NCBI RefSeq assembly: GCF_947179165.1 | Contig: NC_077242.1 | Span: 4,216,001 to 4,280,000 of the forward strand | Direction of reading: 5' to 3' | Source: Solanum dulcamara | Lineage: Eukaryota; Streptophyta; Magnoliopsida; Solanales; Solanaceae | Length of the DNA stretch: 64,000 bases | Notes under the pieces: model-generated | Databases searched by the model: none | What the model was told of the DNA's origin: nothing | The model's input: only the letters and a program-made list of their open reading frames with translations | Program-made: the position numbers and the translations under genes | In this document: positions 35,614 through 47,208 of the stretch, piece by piece | Layout: each line of letters opens with the position of its first letter | Numbering within the stretch: the first letter of the stretch is position 1

Positions 35614-36316
35614 ATAATCCGGTCATAGTTTAGTTTTAAAATATAGTTGCCGTTAATTTTGATCTAAAAATATTCTCACAGTTAATAATTTCGTTTAAAA
35701 ATACTTATATTATTACTAAATAGATAAAAGAAATGCTATTTTCCAAATAGATATATTTTTATTTTTCTATTTAAACATATCTTATTTCTAATAAAAATAT
35801 TATTTTTAAAGAACCCTATTCTTGTTTCCTTTCTTTTAAAATCACTCTACGTAATAAAAGTGTAGGAAATAATTTTTTTTCTAAATCTCATTTTATCAAT
35901 TAAAATAAAATAATTTCATGTACCCTTTTAATGAATAATATAAGTTATATATATAAAATCATAGAAAACTCATTATTAATTTTTATTAAGAAAACAATAA
36001 AGAATTTTATAAATAAAATAAGATTTTTTTCCCAATTGAAATATGTTAAAAATTTGTTAATAAAAACATATTAGAAAAATAATGTGTCAGAAGAAAATAA
36101 TTTATTTGAGAAAAAAGATTTTGGCCCATTTTATAACAATAAGAGCGTTTTGTAATCAAACACAATAAGGATTTTATTGTTCAATTTCATAATTTAAGGT
36201 CATTTTGACTTTTTTGTGTAAGTATATATATTATCATATCAAACTATTATTGTCTTAATTATGTTGCTTTCTGGTTCCCTATCAATTTTCTTTTGATAAA
36301 GACTAGGGTCTATCGA
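35614..36316. other. Very AT-rich intergenic DNA
   Basis: No ORF with family features and no clear transposon ends. Long A/T runs throughout. Confidence 0.5.
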
Positions 36317-36901
36317 TAGGGACGGCAATGAAGCGGGGTGGGGTGGTTTGAGCTCAATTCGTAATTTTTTAAAATCGTTTCATCCTGTCCCGCCCTGCAT
36401 TACAATTTATTTCATTCCCAATTCGCCCCGCTCCGTCCCACATAGATCCGTCCCACATAAATTCGTCCCGCATAAATTTTTAATTTTTTTTTCTTTTTAA
36501 CTGAGTTTAATATAAAAAATAAAATTCATAATAATTTTTTTTTCATTTTTGGCTAATCAACATCAACAACTAATTAATTGTTTCTAATTAACATTTCAAC
36601 AATTATTTCTTAATCGCTAATTAACTGTTTCTAATTAATATTTCAATAACTAACAATTCACTGGACACGTCTAGTTTAATTATTTTTGTAAAAAAAGTTA
36701 AAACTAAAGTCAAAGTTTAATATAAAAAATTTATATCTTTGATTTTTATTAATTACAAGATTTAATTTTCTTTAGATTATTATTTAGTAACTTAAACCCA
36801 CAATCCGCCCCGCATTAATTTTAAAAATAATTACTTCAACCCGCCCGCATAACTTTAAACCCACCTCGCCCCGTACCCGCCCCGCCCCATTGCCATCCTT
36901 A
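36317..36901. mobile_element. hAT-like MITE with GC-rich ends
   Basis: Left end TAGGGACGGCAATGAAGCGG, right end on the other strand TAAGGATGGCAATGGGGCGG. The GC-rich subterminal parts contrast with the AT-rich core. Such GGATGGCAATGGGGCGGG-type ends are widespread in plant hAT-derived MITEs. No matching 8-bp flank is seen. Confidence 0.6.
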
Positions 36902-36908
36902 ACAACTA

Positions 36909-37513
36909 GTTTGGATGGTGGTTTTCTGTGGTATAGTATGGTATGGTTAGCGAGAGAACCATGTTTGTTTTGATTATTTCTTTAATTACATGGTATGATA
37001 TAATTTGATTTCATGATTTTGTAACCATAAAACCCTCACTTTTTAAAACCACCAATTTGGTGGTATCCCATTGTTTCCTTCTTTTTTTCCCAATACCCTT
37101 ACTTAATTTTAAATAATTTTAATTTATCCTTTATTCTTTTATCAAACGTTACCCTAATATATCTACTGCTTTCACCGTCGTATTACTCATTCTCCTCCGT
37201 AACAATTCTTGAAGCTTCTAGGCATTTCAAATTGAAATTCTCTCTTAAACTGTGCTTGTTATTTCTCCAATTAAAGCTTCTAGTGATTTCAAATTGAAAT
37301 TTTCTATTCAATTATTATTAATATTTACAATAATGAAGGGCATTTTCATAAATTTATTAGTTACGATACAATGTCATACAATCAAACCAAACAACAAAAT
37401 TATCATTAAACAATATCAAATCATACAGTCTATCTAAATATAATATTGTATGGTACAGTATAATACCATACCATACCGTACATTATGAAACTATGAAAAA
37501 CCACCATCCAAAC
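36909..37513. mobile_element. MITE with GTTTGGATGGTGGTTTT ends
   Basis: Left GTTTGGATGGTGGTTTTCTG and right, on the other strand, GTTTGGATGGTGGTTTTTCA. Subterminal GTATGGTATGG-like repeats on both sides. AT-rich interior, no transposase. Abuts the previous MITE with only seven bases between. Confidence 0.65.
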
Positions 37514-37954
37514 AAACAAAGTGTAAATATCGAGCTAGGAGTTCCACTTATATGAGTTTTATGTTGAATTCGCTAGTGGATTAATGGTGTCCATATCATC
37601 TGCCAATTTTGAAAGAGTTTTAATTAACAATCATAATAACAAATTAAATTCAAGATTGTTTTCTCTAATTTCAAAATGTACAAATTACTCGGTCAAATAC
37701 ATAGAAAGATGAAAAAAAGAAAACCAAAACTCATCTACTAGATACTCCATTAAGCTCTCTGGACGGGGACCAAAAACTTGAATGATACTCTGTTTCGACC
37801 TTCTAGTATCATTTTTTTTGTGGTGTGTGAGTTCGAGCTCACGTTAACTAAATAGCTCTTGTTCAAACTATATATATCTATTAACATATCAATAAATATT
37901 TGACAGTGAATAGAATTATCATCTTGGATCCCTCCTGTTGTACAAATTGTCATT

Positions 37955-38540
37955 TCACATAATTGAACAGTTGGATTGACCATACGAATCTGTAACTTGG
38001 TAAACAGGGTATTGATAAGACGGATAGGGATAATAGTACGAGCCGGGTTGCGACTGAATCACTGTAGTTGTAGCTGGAGCTGGAGCTGCAGCTGCAGCTG
38101 GGGGCTTTTTATCGCCACCAGCTGGGCCAACGCTCACAAGGTCCGCCTGACCCAAATTCTTCCTGAGCAATCTTGTCAGAGTCGCGGCGTCTACTTCTCC
38201 CACAACTTCTAGTTGGTTCTTTCCGTCCCCTGTTATAGCTGCTGATTCCACACCTAAGTAAAAAAAATAAAAAAATACAGTGTATATAATCAGCTTTTGG
38301 CTAAATTCGCACTTACTATACTTTATTCGACACGCAGATTTTTTTCGATTGAAATTAATTACCTGATTGAGAAACAGCAATCTTAAAGGCCTTGGTCCGA
38401 TATTTCTGATCATTTCCATTGAAAGATAATCTGATAACAACCTTTTGCTGCCAAGATTTAACAACATACGTTAATATATACATATATATAAGAGTTGAAT
38501 CATATAGTAAAATCATACAAATTAATTTGCATACCTTCAT
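37955..38540 (-). CDS. HMA-domain isoprenylated plant protein (HIPP/HPP-like), copy in block B
   Basis: Three exons: ATGAAG at 38,535-38,540, 38,363-38,447 and 37,955-38,253, GT-AG throughout, giving 129 residues. Nearly identical to the 23.7-kb copy. Differences include an extra Val before TDSYGQ, Arg for Ser in TRLLRKNL, and a few Ala/Thr changes in the linker. It lacks the CxxC metal motif and keeps the C-terminal CSIM prenylation box and the Tyr/Pro-rich tail. The open frame and conserved splice sites argue for function; most differences are in the linker, as expected under mild constraint. The promoter region is also duplicated, so expression may overlap with the sister gene. Confidence 0.88.
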
Positions 38541-38665
38541 TTTGTTTGTTTGATGGGGAATTAAACTTTGGTTAGGAGTATAATTCAGTAGGCAGAGATA
38601 GTATGAAAGAGAGGAATATTTGAAATGCTGGGAAATTGCAGTGAGAAAGACTTGTATTTTCTTGG

Positions 38666-38674
38666 GTATTTATA
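38666..38674 (-). promoter_or_regulatory. TATA box of the 38-kb HMA gene
   Basis: TATAAATAC on the minus strand, about 126 bp upstream of the ATG, matching the sister copy. Confidence 0.6.
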
Positions 38675-40886
38675 GTAGTTGGATAATAAAAGGTACAAAG
38701 AGTAAATGAATTAGAAATAACGCGTATTGAAGAAGAATGATTCAGTCAGCCGCCAACCTCTTGTACGTCATGAAGATGACTTAATTTTCATTCCATGGGA
38801 CCATAAATGTTTAAAAATATTTACTCCCTTTCCATATATTTTTCTTACTACTTTTTTTTTATATCTTTAATTTTTTTTTGACAATTCTTTAATTGTCTAT
38901 TTGGATTAATTTATATTTTGATGTTTTAAAATTAAAAATAGATTTGAACTATTTTTGTAGTAAAATTAAAAATTACTTTTAAGCATTTATTTTTAAATTA
39001 AATAACCAAAGTAAATGAAAGTAATTACTAGGATAGTAATTACCAGGCTAGTAATTACACAATTTAGTAATTACTTTGACTTGTTTGTTAGTCACAATGT
39101 AATTACAAGATTATATTAAATTTTAAAAATAAAAGTTAATTATCTAAGATTAAAAATTTATATTAGACAAATAAGAGTATTTATAAATAATATTAAATTA
39201 AATATTTAAGATATATATTGTCTTTTGAAAAAAGTATTAATTAGTAAACATATGTTCTTAACTAATATTATAAAATATCAATTTATATTTTTCAAATTAA
39301 GATATTTTAATTAAATTAATTATAAAAACTAAAAATATAAGATTTATACGAACATCATGAAATGAATGTTTGATAAAAATATTAAATATTATAAATATAA
39401 TATCATAGTAAAGTTATTAAAATAATTGACAAAAAGATAATCTATCAAATCTAATTAAAAAATAAATGGCTTGTAATATGAAATATCAAGTCAATACTAC
39501 TAAAGGAAATGAAACTAAAAATATAACATAAGTTCTAAATTCAAAATAAAAATTTAACATAATACTCTTATGTCAAATTTCAACACAACATACATAAATA
39601 TGATTTAAAAGGAAAAAACGTAAGTTTATAACTTTATTCAAAAATGAATTCAACTTTAATTTAAAAATTAGAATACTAATAAAATTATGCTAATGAAAAA
39701 AATAAACATAAAATAAATAAATAAAAAAGATAATATGAAAAATTACATGGAATCACATGAAGTAAAGGTTCAAAATGAGAAGAAAATAAAAAATAAATAT
39801 TATAAAATAAATTAAAAATTCATAAATTAAAAAAATAAATTAAAAATTCTAGCTTATATAACTTTTATATTATAGTCATAAACTATCTAAGTAGATTCTA
39901 AGCCCTAAAGCAACAAAAATATCACTTTGGTACACTTTCCGTATCTTGAATTTAAGGCTATAAGATTTTTCTATTTATTTATTTTTTATGCCAAATTAAA
40001 ATTTTATAAATAAATTAAAATGGAGGAAGCATATATTTGAGTGAAAACGATTTCCTATATTTTAAAATCTAATTTTTTTTTCTATTTTTTCTTTTTTACT
40101 AAATTCACACAAAGTAAATCCTCTAGATTCTTCCTAATGATTGGGGTCCCAAAAGGTCAATACGTCAACCCTACCATTTGGATATAGAAAATTAACAAGT
40201 CATGCATCTTCCACGCAATCACCATGAAATTGAAAGAGTCATTCCATTTACGACGTGGAAAAGTAAGAGACGCAATACCCATTTTCCCCCTTTTCTTGTT
40301 TCCTATGCTCAGAAAAAACAAGGTACGAACGAAGTAGTCACCGTTTAAGTAACGAGTCGTGGAGAACAAAAAATGAATTAATGTGAGATGCTCATATATT
40401 GCAATTATCCCGTGTATAACATAATATGAGAATTTAACATCAAAGCCTAACTTTAATATTATGATAAAAAAAAAAAATATAATTGAGATAAGCCTAACTT
40501 TGATATTATGATGAAAAATAAATATTTGAATCTAATTAAACTTTAAAATTAATTTATGAAGTGAGAATTGCAAAAAAAAAAAAAATCTTATAAGAAGATA
40601 ATGGTCACATCCACCACGGATGCAATTATTTGTGTTGACATATTCCCTTTTTTGTGGTTAAATCTATATTATTTCCATCTTATATATCAATGTTCTATCT
40701 TAATAAATGACGATGGCGATCGTTCATTCTATTTTTTTATATTTCCTTCTAATAATCATATAAGTTTCTTGGATGTACATCTATAGATAGAGTATTGACA
40801 AAAATATCCTGTCATAATTGAGCTCTAATAATAATAATATTGGAAACACAAAGGTACTAAGGAATAGGGGAGGCTAGTCACTACTA

Positions 40887-41736
40887 CAACAACAACTCAG
40901 TAAAATCCACAACATGGAGTCTGAGGAGGATAGAGTATACGCAGACCTTATTCCTATCAATGTAGAACGGCTGTTTTCGAGAGATCCTTAGCTCAATAAA
41001 AGCATAAAAAGATGTCAGATAAAGCTAAGAAATTCAAAGCGCTATGAAAAAACAAATAACGAAAGCATCATAAATAAAATAGAGTAATCAAAATATAGAA
41101 AGTAATAGATAATAACAGAAATCAGAGCACAAAAAATTATAATGCGCTAATGCGCCTACGAATATGGAAGAATAACGAGACTATGCACTAGCCTTCTACC
41201 CTAATATGGGTCCTCCACACCCTCCTATCTAAGGTCATGTCCTCGGTAAGCTGTAACTGCGCCATGTCCTATTTAATCACTTCTCCCCAATACTTCTTCG
41301 GCCTATCCCTACCTCTTCTATAACCATCCATGGTCAACCTCTCACACCTCCGCACTGGGGCATCTGTGTCTCTCCTTTTCACATGCCCAAACCATCTCAG
41401 TCGCATTTTTCGCATCTTGTCTTCCACCGAGGTCACTCCTACCTTGTCCCGAATAGCCTCATTTCTAATCCTATCGCTATTGGTATCCCCACACATCCAT
41501 CTCAACATTCTCATCTCGGCAACTTTCATCTTTTGAACGTGAGAGACCTTAACTGGCCAACATCCGCCCCATACAACATAGCCGGTCTAACCACCACTTT
41601 GTAGAACTTGCCCTTAAGTTGTGGTGGCACCTTCTTGTCACATAGCACTCCGGAAGCGAACCTCCATTTCATCTACCCTGCCCTAATACGATGTGAGACA
41701 TCATCGTCAATCTCCCCGCTGCCTTGCATGATAGAC
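40887..41736 (-). mobile_element. RTE-type LINE, 5'-truncated, with 16-bp target duplication
   Basis: A perfect 16-bp direct repeat AGGCTAGTCACTACTA flanks it (40,871-40,886 and 41,737-41,752). The minus-strand 3' end finishes GAGTTGTTGTTGTAG, the TTG-repeat tail typical of plant RTE elements. Only the 3' ~850 bp are present, ending the RT ORF. Confidence 0.85.
41269..41529 (-). pseudogene. RTE LINE reverse transcriptase, C-terminal fragment
   Basis: 86-codon frame with [20 protein letters not shown], the [10 protein letters not shown] motif and [15 protein letters not shown], all hallmarks of the C-terminus of plant RTE-clade ORFs. Catalytic FADD and the endonuclease are missing because of the 5' truncation. 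A stop at 41,269 follows EVIK, where related proteins continue. Confidence 0.88.
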
Positions 41737-41926
41737 AGGCTAGTCACTACTAAAAAAGCATGAATTAGCGGTCGTCAAATTTGATGGCTAAATAATAAAA
41801 TTCGTCTTTAATTTTATTTAGAAATAGATAATATAGATTATTAAAAAAAAATTATGTTACTTATGAATAATTTAATCATGAATTAGCGAAGAAATTTGTC
41901 GTTAATTTATTTTTGTAAGACCTATT

Positions 41927-42394
41927 TGTTTGGTATTAGCCTTGACTTTCCCGACGTAGTTGAGTTTTTCTTTTTCCTAGAATGAAAACACAAAGTTTTC
42001 ATATTTGGCAAATCATTTTTCTTGTAGGAAAAGATTTAGGCTTTATAAATAAAGACTTATTCTTTCTAACTTCGTAGCATTTACAATGTAGTCCTAGGGG
42101 CCTTGAGAGTTTTGTGTAGGAGGAGAATTTGTGAGATACAAGGATTAAGTTAACACTTGTGTAAACCTTGTTGTATTCTGAATAAATTATGTGAGGTTAT
42201 TTCTTTCGATATTTTGTACTCTGATACTTATAATGAATTGCACATTTCCTTTTATGGACGTCGGTCCGATTAACCGAATCATGTTAAATGCTTGTATCTC
42301 TTTTGATATATTTTTCGTTTGTCTTTTTACTCATGATTTTTCGAGATTTACTTTGCTAGCTTCCAGATGACACGTAATTATTTCGATCCTAATA
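41927..42394 (+). mobile_element. Solo LTR of the Copia family seen at 14.7 kb
   Basis: Aligns along its whole length with 14,724-15,193 (shared ACAATGTAGTCCTA, GAGAGTTTTGTGTAGG, TTTCGATATTTTGTACT). Starts TGTTTGG and ends CCTAATA (CA end mutated). A perfect CTATT duplication flanks it (41,922-41,926 and 42,395-42,399), so it is a solo LTR left by recombination between LTRs. Confidence 0.8.
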
Positions 42395-42639
42395 CTATTT
42401 CATAAAAGTGGGTCTCACTTTGCTTTAAGCTTTTATTAAAACTTAGAGTGGCTTTCCAAAAATCAAAGAGCTTGTGCTAATTTGACCAAACTTAAATATA
42501 TGAAGAAAAGTAGAAAAGTAAAACTACTTTTTTTAAAAAAAATAAGGGAAAATCAGAAAAGACAACTAACTTTTTGGAATTATTTCAGAAACGTGTTCAG
42601 ACGGAAAAATGTTACTCCTTGATTAGTTATTAACCAAAC

Positions 42640-43606
42640 GAGTCAACCAGAAGACTGGAGTACTAATTAAGTTTAAATATAAAATTTGAAATCTTAAGAT
42701 TTCTAGAAAGGATATTAGCATCATTAATGATCAAAGCAGGGTCATAGGTTGATGTTGGAGGTGATGTAATCAAGATTAATTAACAATGCACGATCAGATC
42801 ATTGCAAAATTTCATGTCCAAAATGATGCAATCAACTATTATCAGAAGGATTGAATACTTCATTATTATAATAATTAATAGAATAATTAAGGTGGTATCC
42901 ATTGGCACGAAGATTAGAGTAGGTTCCTTGTCATTATAGTCATTGACTAGTAACCTCTCAAGTTTTCATAAATTAAGAGTAATATTATTGGATCGGTGAA
43001 AATTCTATGCAGTGAACTTGAATATTTTCCATCATATATTATTACAAAGTTAAGAATTCTAAATATTCATTATTAAACAAGACAAATGTATAACATGAGC
43101 CTAGTCAAGTTTCAAGTCATACTTTAATAGATTTAAATAAGCTTAAAGAAATCATGATTAACCGTAATTATTCCTTGAAGGTTGTTACATATCGTTTTAC
43201 ATATGCCGTGTTATATTATATATATTGTGTTGAATTATTTTAATGAATAAAATTTTATGTTAAGAATTTATTATATTATTTATTGTCATTTCGTAATGTC
43301 ATCTATCAAAAGAATAAGCCTTTTTGTGAAATTAATAATATTGCTCTGAAGTATCTCGAAAAAAATTCACCTGACTAAATATAGTGGTCATGATTTTAGA
43401 AAAATATTCAAAAGTAAAATTTTCAAACACAAAATATATAATGAGTTCTTCCTTTTCCTTTATAAAATGTTTATTGTCTTTCCATATATGGAGATTTTTC
43501 AAGTCGAAATCTAATAGAGGCCCTTATTTAATAATTTAAATTAGACTTTAATAATTTGTATTATTAGTTGAGATGGCCGAGTTGGTCTAAGGCGCCAGAT
43601 TAAGGT

Positions 43607-43639
<33 letters not shown>

Positions 43640-44135
43640 TCTCAACATTATTAATTTTTTAATTTTTTTAAGTGTACAACATATTATTTTATATAGTTTT
43701 ATTTATACTATTATATAAAGGATTAGAATAAAGATTATTATATATAACATTAACCATTGACTATTAAGATGATGAAGGTGAAAAGTGAAAATTTACAATA
43801 TTGTAGTAATAGTTATAGCCATTCCCTTATTCTATCTTTATATTAATAAAATCATTCTAACTTTTATCATATTTTTCTTAAATTAAACCACTTCTTGGCA
43901 CCAGAAATTTGACATGGAACTTGGAGATGACTCCACAAATTACAACAATTTCTGCTTTTTCTTAAACCTCTACAAAATGAGTGTTAACTAGATGAGTGGA
44001 GTACTAATTTAGTTTAGATATAAATTTGAAATTATTAAGATTATTTAAAGGATGTTATCATCATTAATAACCCAATTAAGTACGATCAAAGAATGATGTT
44101 GGAGATCATCATTTCAAATTTCATGTCAAAACAAA
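42640..44135. repeat. Local direct duplication of about 150-190 bp around the tRNA gene
   Basis: About 42,645-42,830 (GGAGTACTAATTAAGTTTAA... GATGTTGGAGGTGATG) resembles 43,995-44,130 (GGAGTACTAATTTAGTTTAG... GATGTTGGAGATCATC), same orientation, clearly diverged. Between them are AT-rich sequence and the tRNA-Leu gene. Confidence 0.6.
43568..43647 (+). tRNA. tRNA-Leu (anticodon AAG)
   Basis: Acceptor stem GTTGAGA pairs with TCTCAAC; discriminator A; D-arm GGCCGAGTTGGTC; anticodon stem CCAGA/TCTGG with loop TTAAGGT gives AAG, read as inosine-AG for CUU/CUC. Extended variable arm as in class II tRNAs, and T-arm GGGTTCAAATCCC (B box). A run of six T follows at about 43,654, a Pol III terminator. 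No intron. All arms pair, so probably functional and of nuclear type. Confidence 0.95.
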
Positions 44136-45664
44136 TAGCAACATAGGGTTGATTCATTATAAAAGTTATGGGCCCAACATTACTGAATTTTAATTTGTAC
44201 ATTTCGAAACATTATTTTGTTAATTAATTAATATTTAGATTTTCTTAACCAACTAATTACATGACCTTTTAACATATCTCTCTCTATATACCTTGTTAAA
44301 TTTTTCACTTTCCAATTATGGAGAAATACATAGTGTATATTTAAATTATAAATATTGACAGATAATAACGTAAAGATCTTTTACCCTATAATTTATAACT
44401 AGATTTCGATAACAATAAAGTATTACATACCTGGTGATGAGTGGTCAAGTTGATCTCCTTTTTTGGGCACTTAAGTTCTTCTTCTTGGACAAATTGCTAA
44501 AGTTGTCTAGACAAAATCATAAATTAGGTCGAATCTAGATTGTAAACCTTCTTTCTCACGTATATATTGCAAGTCAAGTCAATAATTTCATGGTAATTTT
44601 AATAAAACATTGGACTAGAAATACTTGGAAATTCTTGAAAAATAGATTAAGAATATTTTTAGATCAAAAAATAAAAAAAATAATATTTATAAAAAAAAAT
44701 CATAAATAAGGAATATTTATGAGCTTTTTTCCTACCAAATATTATCTAGTGGACCTAAAATTAAGATCACATTTGAATAATTCAAAGATGACTCGTAGTT
44801 GAATCAAAGAAAAGTAGGAATTAAATTATCTAACGTTGTAATAATAATTATATAATTTGTCTTATGTTAAAACACTGAATTGACAAGACTCTCCTAGCGT
44901 AGACTAAAATACTTTTCTCATTTTCATTTTATATTTTATATTTCACTATTCGCTTTATTTTTTATTTTAAGTATTAATAATTTTACTCTCAATTTTCTCT
45001 ATTTTTTATTATTTGGATTTTGGAAGAGCAACTCCCACACCATACCTTGTTAATATGCTACTCTACCCCTTCCACTTTAATATATTTATGTGATACAATT
45101 CGGTGCAATGAACAGATTTATTTTCAGTATCACTACTAAAAAATTATTATTTTCCTACTGAATTTCTCACTGGAAAAATTATTTAATTGCTATTTTCATG
45201 GATATTTTGATTGAATCAATGAAAAAAATAATATTTAAAAATTAGGAAGTTTCCTACTATTTATGTTTTTCACTATTCATTTTTCCGCTGAGTTGATTGG
45301 TAAGAAATGAATAGAGAAATTATGTTCTATAGCACAAATTTCTCACTGATTCACAATGGGAAAAACATTTAAGTTCTTTATTTATGTAAAATTAATGTAT
45401 TTAAAAATTATATAAAAAGTACTACAAATTATTTTATTTTCTCACTAGACAGTGACTTCTTGTTAATAATATATAAAAATCCTCAAAATAAGAATAAGTA
45501 CAAGTAAGGGACTGAGGGCGAGAGCTTACCTTACCAATCCTAATAAAATAAGGAAACACGATGAAAGAAAAACTTATTTAACTCTCCCAATAGAAATAGA
45601 ATTACATAAAGTGAAACAAAAATAAAGTATGGGTATAATTCTTCCTATTTTTCCTCAAGAGGCA
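44136..45664. other. AT-rich intergenic DNA
   Basis: No gene, RNA or clear transposon boundary found. The final part should include the 3' UTR of the HMA gene starting at 47,121. Confidence 0.5.
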
Positions 45665-47121
45665 TCACCACCAAAATGGATTGCAAGAGTAAGAAGGATC
45701 TCTAGCTTCCCATATTTCAACCACTGGAATTACACTATTATTATTAATACAATCACATGAGTTGATCACTTTTTCTTCCTTTACTGTTTTGTCTTCATTT
45801 TTCTTCTCAACTTTCTGTGGACCCTGGCTCACTATGATAGCAAATCCCACTTTCTTCCTAAGTATATTCACCAGCTCCACTGTATCTATTCCCTCTCCTA
45901 TTACTGTCAGCAAATTCTTTTCTGCATCTAAACTTATATTCTCCACCCCTGCAATGAATAAATCATGTGTCTTAATTATTATCTACCACCACATTTATTT
46001 CATCGTATCGTATGATCACTAAAGTTTATCCACTATAACAATGTGATAAATAATGGTTCTTTGACTTTACTGTTATAGCTAGCGAGCTAGTCTCTTAAGG
46101 TAAGGGATACGTGAAATTAATTAGGAAAGTTACATCTCAATGCTTTTGGACCGTCTGTTTTACAAATTATGTACATAGTGTTATAATAAATGTATACTTA
46201 TATATATAAAATATACATACATTATACATATAACATAAATATCTATACACATCATATACAATATAATGTATATATAGTGTATATTTTGGTCATGGTTTGT
46301 AAACTAGATGACCGAAGTGTCCATCTACGTATGTCTTCCTTAATTATCCATCTAACATAACTTACTAGCTAATTACTAAACAGTCGATCAACATATAATA
46401 TATATACACATTTTAAGGTTTTGGTTTGCTTTTGATGTATACTAATAATGTAATATTTGTTACGTACTCGGTAAAGTTGCTGCAATGGTCATGACTTTAT
46501 TTTTGCAAGTAGCATCTTGAAACAGGCAAGGTACCATTGGCTTCAAACAACCTACAATAAAATTCTTCATACTTGGTCGAGCTTGACATCCATTCACAGA
46601 CACATTAACAACCACCTCTGTCTGCATTTAAAACCACCCCAAATAAATATACCAATAACATATTATCAGTAATTATACTAATTAAGGTTAGGTTAGATAT
46701 TAAAGCTGATTTTATAAATAAGCAGTTGCATGGATAGAGATGTTAAAGCTTGTTGATAAACACTTAATCTGTTAAGGTGACTAAGATGTCCTTAAAGCTA
46801 TATATTTAATATATATAAATTCAAATGTATATATGTTTATGGACGAATAAGGAAAACAAAATAGAGAGATAATTAGAAGATTTAGTCAAATTAAAAGTTG
46901 TAAAACCATAAGTAAGAGATGACAAACTTATGATCACTTTTGACTGATTTTGTTTATAGACATATTTGGTATTTATCAAACGCTTAGATAAATTTAAAAA
47001 ATACTTATAAACTAATTTGATCAACTTATAATCTTACGTCACCGTTGGAGCAACAATTTTGTTGTGCATTTGTTGGATGCTATAACGAAAATATATATAA
47101 AACTATATATATTACCTTCAT
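45665..47121 (-). CDS. Divergent HMA-domain protein (HPP-like, no CaaX box)
   Basis: Exons: ATGAAG at 47,116-47,121, 46,468-46,621 and 45,665-45,948, GT-AG, 147 residues. Same exon plan as the other copies. Exon 2 is 154 bp instead of 85, adding 23 residues between the first strand and the helix. It reads EVVVNVSVNGCQARPSMKNF, then a Cys-containing insert, then KNKVMTIAATLP. Exon 3 begins VENISLDAEKNLLTVIGEGI and has the conserved VELVNILRKKVG helix, a Lys/Glu-rich linker and ends SYSCNPFWW without a prenylation box. It contains several Cys (GC, GCL, PCL, TCK, SCDC), but no standard MxCxxC. Probably functional as the frame is open. It may be soluble rather than membrane-tethered; that is inference. 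Confidence 0.78.
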
Positions 47122-47199
47122 TGTTCCTCTCTTTCTTAAAACTTCGACACTTCCAATGTTGTGACTTATGAGGTTACAATTTTGATTTATTTTTTCCTT

Positions 47200-47208
47200 G
47201 TATTTATA
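47200..47208 (-). promoter_or_regulatory. TATA box of the 45.7-kb HMA gene
   Basis: TATAAATAC on the minus strand, about 80 bp upstream of the ATG. Same motif as the other array members. Confidence 0.6.

Larger units (their letters stand above)
37930..41926. repeat. Segmental duplication block B
   Basis: Partner of block A (see its anchors). It lacks both Copia insertions and instead carries an RTE LINE at 40,887-41,736. The interior 38.85-40.1 kb is extremely AT-rich, with several TAGTAATTAC words at 39,020-39,090, and has no recognisable gene. Confidence 0.72.
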
